From Ahaetulla prasina (Eukaryota; Chordata; Lepidosauria; Squamata; Colubridae), in NCBI RefSeq assembly GCF_028640845.1, contig NC_080541.1, positions 178,972,502 through 179,036,501 of the forward strand: DNA of 64,000 nt. The letters are read 5' to 3'. The notes beneath the pieces were generated by a model, which was not told the DNA's origin, did not search any database, and saw only the letters and a list, made by a program, of their open reading frames with translations. Each line of letters begins with the position of its first letter. The first letter of the stretch is position 1. Shown piece by piece: positions 1-9,374 of the stretch. Position numbers and translations under genes: made by a program.

Positions 1-417
1 TCTGCTGCATGAATGGATTGGAGGGGTTTGAAATGGCTAATGTTGCAGCTGCGGTCTGGCTTCTGGTCCTTGGTCGTGCTTCATGATCAGTGTGGGTTTG
101 GGTCTGCTTTCTGGGTGGATGTGCGGTGGTGACATCCTGTGTGGACCTTGTGAGTGTGGGTCTGGTGTCATTCCTCGTGTTAGGGACTCGTTTGTCAATA
201 AGGGTGGGTTTCCAAATGGCTGGTAGGCGGGAGGTGTCATCTCGTTTGTTCATGCTGTGTGGGCGTTTTTCTATCTCAATGGCTTCTCTGATTATTCTGT
301 TGTTAAAGTGTTCAGTTTTGGCGATAGTTCTGGTCTTTTTAAAGTCAATATCATGTCCTGTGACTTTAAAGTGTTGGACCAGGGAAGAAGTTGGTTCCTC
401 TTTTTTGAATCTCATTC
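1..417 (-). mobile_element. Penelope-like retroelement, C-terminal endonuclease fragment
   Basis: Read on the minus strand from about 417 to 254, one frame gives a peptide with the motifs SLVQHFKVTGHDIDF, FNNRIIREAIEIEK and RLPAIWKP. This is the pattern that closes the GIY-YIG endonuclease domain of Penelope-like elements (hydrophobic-H-x(5)-H-x-IDF, then a basic REAIEIEK helix). The following stretch, 254 down to 1, is the low-complexity Thr/Pro/Gln-rich C-terminal extension and runs off the window. Positions 1-254 are a near-perfect inverted copy of 417-671. The piece is 5'-truncated and not a host gene. The clade assignment is from motif memory, without a search. Confidence 0.6.
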
Positions 418-1052
418 ATGAACAAACGAGATGACACCTCCCGCCTACCAGCCATTTGGAAACCCACCCTTATTGACAAACGAGTCCCTAACACGAGGAA
501 TGACACCAGACCCACACTCACAAGGTCCACACAGGATGTCACCACCGCACATCCACCCAGAAAGCAGACCCAAACCCACACTGATCATGAAGCACGACCA
601 AGGACCAGAAGCCAGACCGCAGCTGCAACATTAGCCATTTCAAACCCCTCCAATCCATTCATGAAGCAGACTGACACCCACTATGAAGATGTAGCACGAC
701 CACAAAGCCAAACAACAGCTATGCAGCTCACCAGCTCAAATCCCCCTGCAGCACAGACTAGACTGAGCACAACCAAGCCCCCACCAACACAGGACACACC
801 CCCAGCCAATCAGAGCACAGAAAAACCCCCATCCAATCAGAGCACAGCCAAGCTCCCACCCAATCAGTTCAAACCCCCACTAGCAGTTAAAAGGAAGAAA
901 CAGCTGCGATCACACATTGCTCCCAGAAGCACGAAGCTGAAGCCTGAAGATGACGAATGAGACTTCGTCGAAACATCGCCAAGACACTTCCAATTTTACA
1001 CGGGAGAAAACCCGAACAACCAAAGACCTGTATATATGTATGTATATATATA
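418..1052 (+). mobile_element. Penelope-like retroelement, 3' end, inverted partner
   Basis: A 180-codon frame (418-960) starts with the same MNKRDDTSRLPAIWKP motif as the minus-strand copy and ends in KLKPEDDE. It covers only the C-terminal extension, so the endonuclease core is missing. Downstream is a short 3' UTR containing a GTCGAAACATCGCCAAGAC motif, then a TATG/TA microsatellite at about 1029-1052. It forms a head-to-head palindrome with 1-254, the only unpaired part being 255-416. It is not a host protein: composition is Thr/Pro/Gln-rich and the 5' part is absent. Confidence 0.6.
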
Positions 1053-1069
1053 TGGGAAGAAGAAAAGAA

Positions 1070-1640
1070 AAACAATAGGACAGGAACGGTAGGCACGTTT
1101 GTGCGCTTATGCACGCCCCTTATAGACCTCTTAGGAATGGGGTGAGGTCAATAGTAGAAAGTTTTTGGTTAAAGCTTTTAGGATTATGGGAAGAGACCAC
1201 AGAGTCAGGTAAAGTATTCCAAGCACTGATGATTCTGTTACAGAAGTCATATTTTCTGCAATCTAGATTAAAGCGGCTGACATTAAGTTTAAATCTATTG
1301 GTTGCTCTTGTATTATTGCAATTAAAGCTGAAGTAGTCTTTAACAGGAAGGACATTACAATATATGATTCTATGAGTTAAACTTAGGTCTTGTCGAAGGC
1401 GACGGAGTTCCAAGTTTTCTAAGCCTAGGATTTTAAGTCTGGTGGGATAGGGTATTTTGTTGTTTTCAGAGGAGTGAAGAACTCTTCTTGTAAAATATTT
1501 CTGGACACGCTCAATTGTATTGATGTCAGAAATGTGGTGAGGGTTCCAGACAGGCGAGTAGATACTTTCCGGGTGCAGAAGCCGTTTCTCACCCTGCCAA
1601 AAGCTCTGCGCGGATTCCAAATCTGCTTGGTTTATTTTGA
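1070..1640 (-). mobile_element. L2/CR1-group LINE, 3' end of reverse transcriptase ORF
   Basis: The minus strand encodes an RT C-terminal region with the motifs ERVQKYFTRRV, LENLELRRLRQDL and FCNRIISAWNTLPDSVV, ending near TPFLRGL. These are typical of the thumb/C-terminal part of CR1/L2-group LINEs. The leftmost bases (GGACAGGAACGGTAGGCAC) belong to its 3' UTR and recur at about 12015 in another copy. The piece is 5'-truncated at about 1640, where it abuts a different LINE tail, so the long reading frame here is a chimera of two elements. Confidence 0.7.
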
Positions 1641-1920
1641 ATTTCGAATAGAATAGAATAGAGTTTTTATTGGCCAAGTGTGATTGGACACACAAGGAAT
1701 TTGTCTTGGTGCATACGCTCTCAGTGTATATAAAAGAAAAGATACGTTCATCAAGGTTCAACATTTACAACACTTAATGATAGTCATAGGGTACAAATTT
1801 AACACTTAATGATAGTCATAGGCTACAAATAAGCCATCAGGAAACAATATTGATATAAATCATAAGGATACAAACAACAAAGATACAGTCGTAAGTGGAA
1901 GGAGTGGAATAAAGCCTTAT
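1641..1920 (-). mobile_element. Snake CR1 (L3-like) LINE, 3' UTR and tail
   Basis: This is the reverse complement of the 3' end seen at 5000-5140 and 17380-17480: short AATAG repeats, then TTTTTATTGGCCAAGTGTG, the CACACAAGGAATTTGTC block and GATACGTTCATCAAGG. About 40 bases (ACACTTAATGATAGTCATAGG plus flank) are tandemly duplicated at 1775-1830. No coding part remains. A poly-C run lies just beyond, at 1931-1942. Confidence 0.75.
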
Positions 1921-1986
1921 ACAGCAGTACTCCCCCCCCCCCCGTAACTCCTCTTTGGGAAGTAGTTTCGTGATATTTAGGATGTA

Positions 1987-2385
1987 CCAGTAGTCCTTGA
2001 CTTACAACCACAATTGAGTCCAAAGTTTCTGTTGTTAAGTGAGACATTTGTTAAAGTGAGTTTCACCGCATTTTATGACCTTTCTTGACACCGTTGTTAA
2101 GGGACTCACTGGTTGTATGAAGTTAGTAACCCGGTTGTTAAGTGAAGCTGCCTTCCCCATTGATGTTGCCTGTCGGAAGGTTGCCAAAAGTGATCACATG
2201 ACACACACTCCCTGGGACACAGCAACCGTCATAAATATGAACCAGGTGCCAGGCTTCTGAATTTTGATCACATGACCATAGGGATGCTGCAAAGGTAACT
2301 GTGAAAAATGGTCATAAGTCACTTTATTCAGTGCCATTGTAACTTTGAACGGTCGCTAAATGAACTGTAAGTCGAGGACTACCTG
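1987..2385. mobile_element. Tigger/pogo-like MITE, copy 1
   Basis: The ends are inverted (CCAGTAGTCCTTGACTTAC on the left, GTAAGTCGAGGACTACCTG on the right) and the element is flanked by TA on both sides (1985-1986 and 2386-2387), as expected for the Tc1/mariner/pogo superfamily. The interior resembles the copies at 30452, 34332, 57110 and 58341. It has no coding capacity. Confidence 0.7.
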
Positions 2386-2884
2386 TATTAGATGATTTTT
2401 TTTATTTTTTTTTTGGCTGGGAGAAGTAAAAATGAAATAGAGCATGTTACTCCCTCCCCCATCCCCTTTAACTGCTATTTTATTTTTTTTACTTCTGCCC
2501 AAGCAGTCCTCTTGGTGGTTGAGTTTTCTCATTTTCACATGCATCCATGCTCTCTTTCTCATTTTGTTTAGAAATTCTAACAGGGTCCACAAACCTAGCT
2601 TATTTTGGGCCTCTTGCTGTTAGCCTCCTTTAAATCCTGCTTCTAATGAAATAGCAAGTGGTGTTTTGTTTTTGTTTGTTCTTTTAAACTCTGGGAATGC
2701 CTATCCAGAATTTTGACATCTTATTCTCTGGCAGCGATGAAGAATCCAAGCTAGAAACTTGGCAGTGATAATCACAGCTTATTAAACTTTTTTTGCCACT
2801 CAACTCTCAGCAATGGGAAGAAGTTCACAGCAATCAAAGAAATTATAATAAAATCAATTAAGCCTTAAAAAATAAAGATAGATG
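2386..2884. other. Unassigned AT-rich stretch
   Basis: This stretch has T-rich runs at about 2397-2412 and 2480-2490 and a short purine/pyrimidine mix. I see no exon, splice-flanked frame or recognisable repeat. It probably lies inside or upstream of the LAMTOR5 gene, whose 5' exons are not visible in the window. Confidence 0.4.
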
Positions 2885-3440
2885 ATGCAATCATGATGCA
2901 GTGCGTAGTCTCACTCTCCCTTGCCAAAGGCCTTCATGGCTCTTCTAGGCAACAGCAGAGTGGGGGCCATCTAGATCTCAGAGACAACCTCATTCCAGAA
3001 GGCAGGCAACAGCTACAGAGAAGGGGCACTTCTGAGGTCCTGAAAAATAACATCGTTTAATTGAAGGAACCCAGAACGTGCCAACGCTTTAGGATTGAAT
3101 TTGCCAGGATATATTATGGGAAGCAGGTGGTCCTTCAAGTAACCAGGCTCTATGCCACGTAGGGCTTTATAAAAAACAGTTCTTTAAATTGCATTTGGAA
3201 GCAAACCAACCAGTGAGTTTGTGAAGCAGATGTGTTAGATGGGCATGCTGAGGCATGTCCATCACTGCTCTCATGGCTGCGTTTTGGACCAATTAAAACT
3301 TCTGTCTAGCCTTCAAAGGTAGCCTATGTAGAGCATGTTACAGTAGTCAAGTTGTGAGATAATTAGAGCGTGAATGGCTGTCTGAAGGCCTACCCACCCC
3401 CATCTATGAAAGGGCCTTAGTTTTGTTGCAGCATTTTGTA
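2885..3440 (-). mobile_element. Decayed LINE (L2/CR1 group) RT C-terminus
   Basis: The minus strand near 3400-3280 reads ALIISQLDYCNMLYIGYL, followed in shifted frame by a remnant of the QLVQNAAAR motif. This is the C-terminal RT signature (SRLDYCNALxxGLP...LVQNAAAR) of a common reptile LINE. The copy is full of stops and frameshifts. A plus-strand fragment of probably the same family lies at 41150-41690. Confidence 0.6.
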
Positions 3441-3639
3441 TTTGCAAAACTACTGAGCCAACTGAATTTTAATCAGCATGTTCTTAGTTTCTGGTTCACT
3501 GTGGTTACACAAATCCAGCAATTGAATGTATTGTATGAATGTTGCTCCCATCATCTGCATATGTGCTGTTAAAGCAGCCATATGTTCAAACATGCACGTA
3601 TGCAGAGGATGAGAGTAATATTGGGGATGGGGATGGAGA

Positions 3640-3870
3640 AATGTCTATGGAGATTCCGAGTGTCCAGGTCATGGTTGTTCCAAAGGTTCTTTTCAAAAAG
3701 CAACTGGACTTTTTGGTTTTTTTCTTGAAGACGTTTTGCTTCTCAACCAGGAAGCTTCTTCAGATCAGGACAGTTCAGAACTGAAGAAGCTTCTTGGACG
3801 AGAAGTAAAACATTTTAAGGAAAAAACAAAGTCCAGTTGCCTTTCGAAAAGCACCTATGGGATAAGGACG
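3640..3870. repeat. Palindromic AAGCTTCTTCAG repeat, copy 1
   Basis: Two arms face each other around the GAAGCTTCTTCAG/CTGAAGAAGCTTCTTGG centre at about 3755-3800. The outer parts contain CAGGTCATGGTTGTTCCAAAGG on one side and AAGTCCAGTTGCCTTTCG on the other. Related copies lie at 23075, 37912, 38130 and 41005. The superfamily is uncertain; an AAACGTCTTC-type motif recalls Penelope-like 3' ends but could be coincidence. Confidence 0.55.
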
Positions 3871-4204
3871 GGAAAACTGCTACCCATGGAGAGGATTTGT
3901 TCTGCAGCCTCCTGTCTATTGTGATCAGATTCAAGGACCAGAGAAAGTACTCAGCCAGGCTTGGCAAGTCATTTTATAATTACTGTCTCTGCTACTGTCC
4001 ATCAATGAACCACAATTATGTAAACTTGTAAGAGCCATGGAGGAAGATGTAGACTCAATTGGCCCATTCGTTACCAAAGAAAATGAGAAGAGGAGTAGCC
4101 ATTCACATTCACTGAGAAATGGAACGAACGTTTTTCATCTTGTGAAAAATTGCACTAACTTAATAATTATGCAACCATTCTAAAACCAGTACTGCTGTAG
4201 GTAC

Positions 4205-5174
4205 TTTGTTCGTTTAAAGAGGGAATGAATGAACGACTAGCCTTGTGGTGCAACCAAAACAATCTGGAACTGAACACACTCAAAACCGTAGAAATGGTGG
4301 TAGACTTTAAGAGAAACCCTTCCATACTTCCTCTCACAATACTAGACAACACAGTATCAACAGTAGAAACCTTTAAATTTCTAGGTTCTATCATATCGCA
4401 AAATGGACAGCCAACATCAAAAACATCATTAAAAAAGGACAACAAAGAATGTTCTTTCTGCGCCAACTCAGTAAGCTCAAACTGCCCAAGGAGCTGCTGA
4501 TTCAGTTCTACAGAGGAATTATTGAGTCTGCCATTTGCACCTCTATAACTGTCTGGTTCTGTTCTGCAACCCAACAAGAAAAACACAGACTTCAGAGGAT
4601 AATTAGAACTGCAGAAAAAATAATTGTTACCAACCTGCCTTCCATTGAGGACCTGTATACTGCACGAATCAATAAGAGGGCCGTGAAAATATTTACAGAC
4701 CCCTCGCATCCTGGACATAAACTGTTTCAACTACTACCCTCAAAAAACGACGCTATAGAGCACTGAACACCAGAACAACTAGACACAAGAACAGTTTTTT
4801 CCTGAAGGCCATCACTCTGCTAAACAAATAATTCCATCAACACTGTCAAGACTATTTACTGAATCTGCACTACTATTAATCGTTTCATAGTTCCCATCAC
4901 CAATCTCTTTCCACTTATGACTGTATGACTGTAACTTTGTTGCTGATAATCCTTATGATTTATATTGATATACTGACCATCAATTATGTTGTAAATGTTG
5001 TACCTTGATGAACGTATCTTTTCTTTTATGTACACTGAGAGCATATGCACCAAGACAAATTCTTGTGTGTCCAATCACACTTGGCCAATAAAATTCTATT
5101 CTATTCTATTCTATTCTATTCTATTCTATTCTATTCTATTCTATTCTATTCTATTCTATTCTATTCTATTCTAT
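4205..5174 (+). mobile_element. Snake CR1 (L3-like) LINE, 5'-truncated copy
   Basis: It encodes the RT C-terminus in broken frames: [20 protein letters not shown], then [10 protein letters not shown], then [20 protein letters not shown] and later [21 protein letters not shown]. The 3' UTR ends in GGCCAATAAA and about 16 ATTCT units (5093-5174). It matches the larger copy at 15725-17500 closely. Insertions in A-runs have broken the frame, so this is a dead copy. Confidence 0.85.
5093..5174 (+). repeat. (ATTCT)n microsatellite
   Basis: About 16 almost perfect pentanucleotide units form the 3' tail of the preceding CR1 copy. It is the longest such array in the window and fits tail-seeded microsatellite growth, a known feature of snake CR1 elements. 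Confidence 0.95.
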
Positions 5175-5242
5175 GAATGGGAAAACACTGAAACAATAGT
5201 AAATATAGAAATGAGAAGGAAGCCACTTTTTAAAATCTAAGG

Positions 5243-5448
5243 CAGAGTTCTCCAACTTTTCCAGCTTTGTGGACTGGAGGGAGGGGGGAAGATGATGGTT
5301 CCGCACGAGCGACAGGAAAGTGCGCACACTTTCCCACTATTCACGCAAGGGGGGATGCATGCACACGCTTGCCCACCACTTCTGCAGCCTGGTTCTGAAC
5401 AGCTCAAAGCCCCGAGGTGGGCCACAGCCTGGGGGTTGGGGATCCCTG
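5243..5448. mobile_element. hAT-like MITE
   Basis: The left end CAGAGTTCTCCAACTTTTCC and right end GGGGGTTGGGGATCCCTG form hAT-type inverted repeats (CAGRG-TCYCCAA). Flanking octamers ATCTAAGG and TACTAAGG match at 6 of 8 positions, compatible with an aged 8-bp target duplication. The interior is GC-richer than its surroundings. Confidence 0.6.
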
Positions 5449-5951
5449 TACTAAGGGGTACCATAAAAAGAAGATAAACATGAGGGAAACTTTTTCTTCC
5501 TAAAGGGTAAGAGGAAAGCACCAAGGTGCTTGGAGCTTACAAAGAAGACCAAGCAAGTCTAACCTTCCTCACCTCTGGTTTACAGTTGCCAAAATTAGCA
5601 ACTCCACATTAGACAAGCCTTTCCATCCCTCTGCTAGACCCAGAATCTAGTTAATAATTGTAACGCTATAGCAAATAAGTGACATAATAAAAGCCTTGCT
5701 GGGTCAGATCCAAAAGTCCAATTGTTTCAGGATTTTATTGCCCAAAAGTCAACCAGTTTCTGAAAATGTTATGTAGCTGTATCAGTCCTTCACTGCACTT
5801 TGACTTTGCAACTTGGTAGTAACTGGACATATTGTCAGAAATCCAGACAATTCCTGCAATTTGCAGTTAATTATTTGGGCAGAACGTTTATTCTTCTTCA
5901 CAGCTAAATACAGAACATTTTTCTTTTGAATGATATACAGTTATCTTCTAG
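5449..5951 (+). other. LAMTOR5 intron, mostly unique sequence
   Basis: This stretch leads into the acceptor of the first visible LAMTOR5 exon. I see no repeat and no further exon. The acceptor tract TTATCTTCTAG ends at 5951. Confidence 0.5.
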
Positions 5952-6069
5952 GTCGTGGCACCCTCTCAGATGAGCATGCAGGTGTAATATCTGTTTTGGC
6001 CCAGCAAGCAGCAAAATTAACTTCTGATCCAACAGATATTCCTGTTGTATGTCTTGAATCAGACACTGG
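5952..6069 (+). CDS. LAMTOR5: LAMTOR5 penultimate coding exon
   Basis: The 118-base exon is bounded by TTATCTTCTAG and GTAAGCATAA. It encodes the central roadblock part ([13 protein letters not shown] and [12 protein letters not shown]). Reading phase enters with two bases and leaves with two. Confidence 0.95.
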
Positions 6070-7091
6070 GTAAGCATAATTAATACAATTTTAAAGACCA
6101 ATATATGATTCCATAAATATTGATGGATCCCAGTCCATTACAGGGAGAACCCAATTATTATTTTTGCCTCCAAGCTCTGGAATGTTCTTGGCAATTTTCA
6201 ACCTAATTTTTGTAAAATTATTTTTGGAAATGGTTTGCAATTGCCTGATTCCTGATTGTTAGGGCTGAAAAAGAGTCATCCAGCTGGCTTTATGCCTAAG
6301 GTGGTACTAGAATTCAGATTCCTGTTTTCTAGCCTAATGCATTAACTACCACACCAAACTGGCTCTTTTAATAGCAGTAGCATTTAGGTTTATATACAGC
6401 TTCACAGTGCTTTACAACCCACTCTAAGCGGTTTACAGAGTCAGCATATTGCTCCCAACAATCTGGATCCTCATTTAATTGACCTCGGAAGGATGGAAGG
6501 CTGAATCAACCTTGAGCCTGGTGAGATTTTAACTGCCAAATTGCAGGCAGCCAGCAGTCATCAGAAGCAGCCTACCGTACTGCATTCTAACTACTGCGCC
6601 ACTGCAACTCTTATTCTTGGATTTGAATCCTTAATTCATTTTTATTATCCTCGAGCTATATTTTGGAGTCGTTGGAGATAAACCTGGGTGTGGAGTTCCC
6701 ATGGAAACATGGAGTCCATTAAATGGCTGGCATAAGTTTGATTGCATTTTTCCATGTTTAATTATTATAGTGTTTTCACTGTTTAAATGTATAAATTGTA
6801 TTCATTACGTAATTTTTGTTTTGTATGTTCTGCCCAAAGTCATAAGCAAGTGAAATGGGTGGCTATATAAATTCAATAAATAAAACACCAGGTTCAACCA
6901 GTTCTGTAACTATAGGAATTATAAAATCATCAATAACTCCTATCAACACTATTTTCATTAATATTTTGGGTTTGCTTACAATATAAAAAAAGTCTATAAC
7001 TTATTTATTGTTTGGTCTGTGTTTTTTCAGAAACATCATGATCCAGAAGCATGATGGCATCATAGTGGCAGTACATAAAATGGCATCTTAA
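5952..7091 (+). CDS. LAMTOR5: LAMTOR5 (Ragulator subunit), last two coding exons
   Basis: LAMTOR5 (HBXIP, p18/p14 complex partner) is a roadblock-fold subunit of Ragulator, the lysosomal scaffold that recruits Rag GTPases and mTORC1. Two spliced exons, 5952-6069 and 7031-7091, give [10 protein letters not shown]...VVCLESDT-G and [23 protein letters not shown], about 59 of the usual 91 residues, nearly identical to the mammalian protein as I know it. Splice phases fit: T|GT completes Cys at the first border and GG|A completes Gly at the second. The 5' exons, about 32 codons, are not found in 1-5951, where repeats dominate, so they probably lie left of the window. It is followed in the same direction by SLC16A4, as in human. 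No defects are seen. Confidence 0.95.
6220..6369 (-). mobile_element. tRNA-derived squamate SINE (type A)
   Basis: The reverse complement begins AAAAGAGCCAGTTTGGTG, with an A-box-like TGGTGTGGTAGTTAATGC, followed by GCTAGAAAACAGGAATCTGAATTCTAG. This layout matches the copies at 23322, 41751, 55125 and 56640. It lies in the last LAMTOR5 intron. Confidence 0.65.
6370..6612 (-). mobile_element. tRNA-derived squamate SINE (type B)
   Basis: The reverse complement starts with a GGCGCAGTAGTTAGAATGCA A-box region and a decayed B box near 6520. It ends with the diagnostic AAAGCACTGTGAAGCTGTATATAAACC tail. It abuts the type A SINE in the same orientation, so the two were either co-inserted or one landed at the tail of the other. 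Partial relatives lie at 14575 and 39340. Confidence 0.65.
7031..7091 (+). CDS. LAMTOR5: LAMTOR5 terminal coding exon
   Basis: The acceptor is TTTTTTCAG at 7022-7030. The exon encodes [19 protein letters not shown] and a TAA at 7089-7091. The 3' UTR follows directly. Confidence 0.95.
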
Positions 7092-8358
7092 TCTTGCACA
7101 TTCACAGTATTCATTGCTCTTCAAGAAATCACTTTTGTGGAACTGTCTTCTGCCAATTCATACAAATGGGATATCCAAACTCATGAAGCCAGAACCTAGT
7201 TGAATCTGTCAACGTCCTCACTTGCCTCCTTTGGTACCGAGTGTACCTACAGAACTTCCATCGTTTCATCTTTTGAGTAATGAAGCACTTTTTTTTATTG
7301 CTGGAGAGGCAGCAACTTAACAGATGGCCCCAGTGTTAGAGGAACTCAAAAAAATTTTTGTTGAGGACAAGTAATGCATTCTATCTTGACTAAATATTGT
7401 GCATCTACTTTGATATAGCAGAAGAATCTGTTAAGAAAATCTTGACTTCTTCCTTGGCCCATTGAAACTAAAAGTCTATTTCATCTCAAGCTTGGCTCTT
7501 GGTGACTTACGTGGCCATATTTGCCGTCAAATGTAAGAGATTAGCCATTGCCGCCTTCTCCAAGATATTTTTCACTCTAGTCTATAGCTTTGGGTTTCCT
7601 ATCTCAGTGCAAATACTGATCACGACCAATTCAACGTAATTTTCTAGATCCAAATATTGCCACCTTGCCAAAAAAAAAAAAAAAGTATTGCCTCCTTGCA
7701 TATTGATAGATATTTAAAGGAGTTTGATAACAGCAGTGTGGTTTTTGCACTGCTCTTTTCTGAAGAGTAACCTAGAAAATAAATAAGAACAACTCCTCCT
7801 CTAACCAGTTATTAACTAATGTCATGATCTTATTGTGGTTGATGAGGCAATCACATTCTTTTATGTGCTGGCTACTAAAAACATACCAACAGGATCAATA
7901 TAAGCATGGATGTTTCTTGCCCTAAATTTTAAGATAAATTTGCAAGCTTATACTTAGAAAACAGTTCATCAGAGTTAAGCCCTGGGGACATAATTCAATT
8001 AAGGTTTGGGACTGGTTCTGGTTCTGTTTGAATAAAAGGAAATTAACAAGAAAATAGAACAAGATATACCCCTATGGTATATGGGTTATTTTTTAATACA
8101 GTTTTACTAATACTTCCTATCCAAGTAAAAACTACATAAATCCTTTCAGTTACTCTCTTAAAATTCTGATGCTCCGAAATTAAAATACTTAGCAGCAAGA
8201 AATTGAAAAAAATCTGGTGCCCTTAATTTTCTTCCAAAAAAGTAATTATTTGGCATTGTGAGAGTCTACTTAGCCAAAGGGAAATACATTTTTTTAAAAA
8301 ATGGGAATGGAGGTAGAAGCTGGTGGCAAAGGATTACAGAGCCAGAAACAGTAAATAC
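7092..8358 (+). other. LAMTOR5 3' UTR and downstream sequence
   Basis: The 3' UTR begins after the TAA at 7089-7091. AATAAA candidates are at 7778-7783 and 8031-8036; I cannot tell which is used. There is an A16-like run at about 7670-7685. I see no further exon and no clear repeat. Confidence 0.5.
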
Positions 8359-8480
8359 TAGGGGTCTCCAACCTTGGTCACTTTAAGACTGTGGACTTCA
8401 ACTCCCAGAGTTCCTCAGGCTGAGGGACTCTGGGAGTTGAAGTCCACAAGTCTTAAAGGGACCAAGGTTGGAGACCCCTG
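8359..8480. mobile_element. hAT-like palindromic MITE (GGGGTCTCCAACC family), copy 1
   Basis: The element is almost one hairpin: GGGGTCTCCAACCTTGG...TTCAACTCCCAGAG faces CTCTGGGAGTTGAA...CCAAGGTTGGAGACCCC across a short loop at about 8415-8425. No clear target duplication is readable. Related copies lie at 9253, 11733, 43795 and 54245. Confidence 0.7.
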
Positions 8481-9252
8481 ATTTAGAGTACTGAACTGTG
8501 ATTGACTGAAATCTATTTCATTGGCTAGATTGGCATAAAAATCCTGAGCCACAAATTAGCCAACCACATCTTCATATGTTCAACGAATCAGCTACCTGGG
8601 AAACACACATCACTGGGATGGATAAGATTTGCACAGAGGGAAGGCTGGAAGTCTTAACAGATTTACTGTATAAGCAGAATAGAGGTTTTGCTGTCTTTAT
8701 ACTCAGCAGTTCCTAAAGAAAGAAATATGCTACCTAGGTGGATGACCTACAGCTCAAGGTTGACTTGTAGAGTCCTTGTTTTCTGAGTTTGGTTATTTGC
8801 TTACAGATATATCAGTACCCTATCCAATACTGGGTAACAGCATCAGAGCACCAGGGTCTCCACAGACATTCAGAAGAGTGCATTCATTCTCTTGAACATG
8901 GGCAGAGCTCTGCAGAATCCAATATAAACAAGGTTCCTTGAGTCTCCTTCCCCAACTACACATTTGGGGGTGGAGGCAATTTCCCTTCAGACTTTCTTCC
9001 TACCCCCATGTATACAGGAGAAAGCTTACGGGGCTTTGTATTAGATTCTGAAATAGTTTTATTGTTCCCTTCCTTTCAACTTTTAAATTGTAACAGTAAA
9101 TAATAGTAAAACCATCGAAGATTGTGGGCAAAACGGGTAAGATTTTTTGGGGGTGGAGTATGAGACATAGTTTAAATGGACAATGTGGATGACTACAGAT
9201 TTCCTCAGCTCTGTATTGAATGCTAGTCAGGGATATGATTGGGACACTAGAC

Positions 9253-9366
9253 CTGGGGTCTCCAACCTTAGTAACTTTAAGGCTTGTGGACTTCAACTCC
9301 CAGAGTTCCTCAACCAGCTTTGCTGAAGTCCACAAACCTTAAAGTTACTAAGGTTGGAGACCCCTG
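9253..9366. mobile_element. hAT-like palindromic MITE, copy 2 with 8-bp target duplication
   Basis: The ends CTGGGGTCTCCAACC and GGTTGGAGACCCCTG are flanked by identical octamers CACTAGAC (9245-9252 and 9367-9374), which places the family in the hAT superfamily. The central part has lost one arm of the CTCCCAGAG block compared with copy 1. Confidence 0.85.
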
Positions 9367-9374
9367 CACTAGAC

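Noticed and set aside
418..960. 180-codon plus-strand frame as a host gene
   Set aside because: It is the C-terminal extension of a Penelope-like element: same motif as the inverted copy at 1-254, low-complexity Thr/Pro/Gln composition, no start context or splicing.
1120..1764. 214-codon minus-strand frame as a single gene
   Set aside because: It is a chance join of two LINE fragments: RT C-terminus up to about 1640, then a different CR1 3' UTR.
5093..5174. CRISPR-like regular array
   Set aside because: It is a simple pentanucleotide microsatellite with no spacers, in a vertebrate genome.
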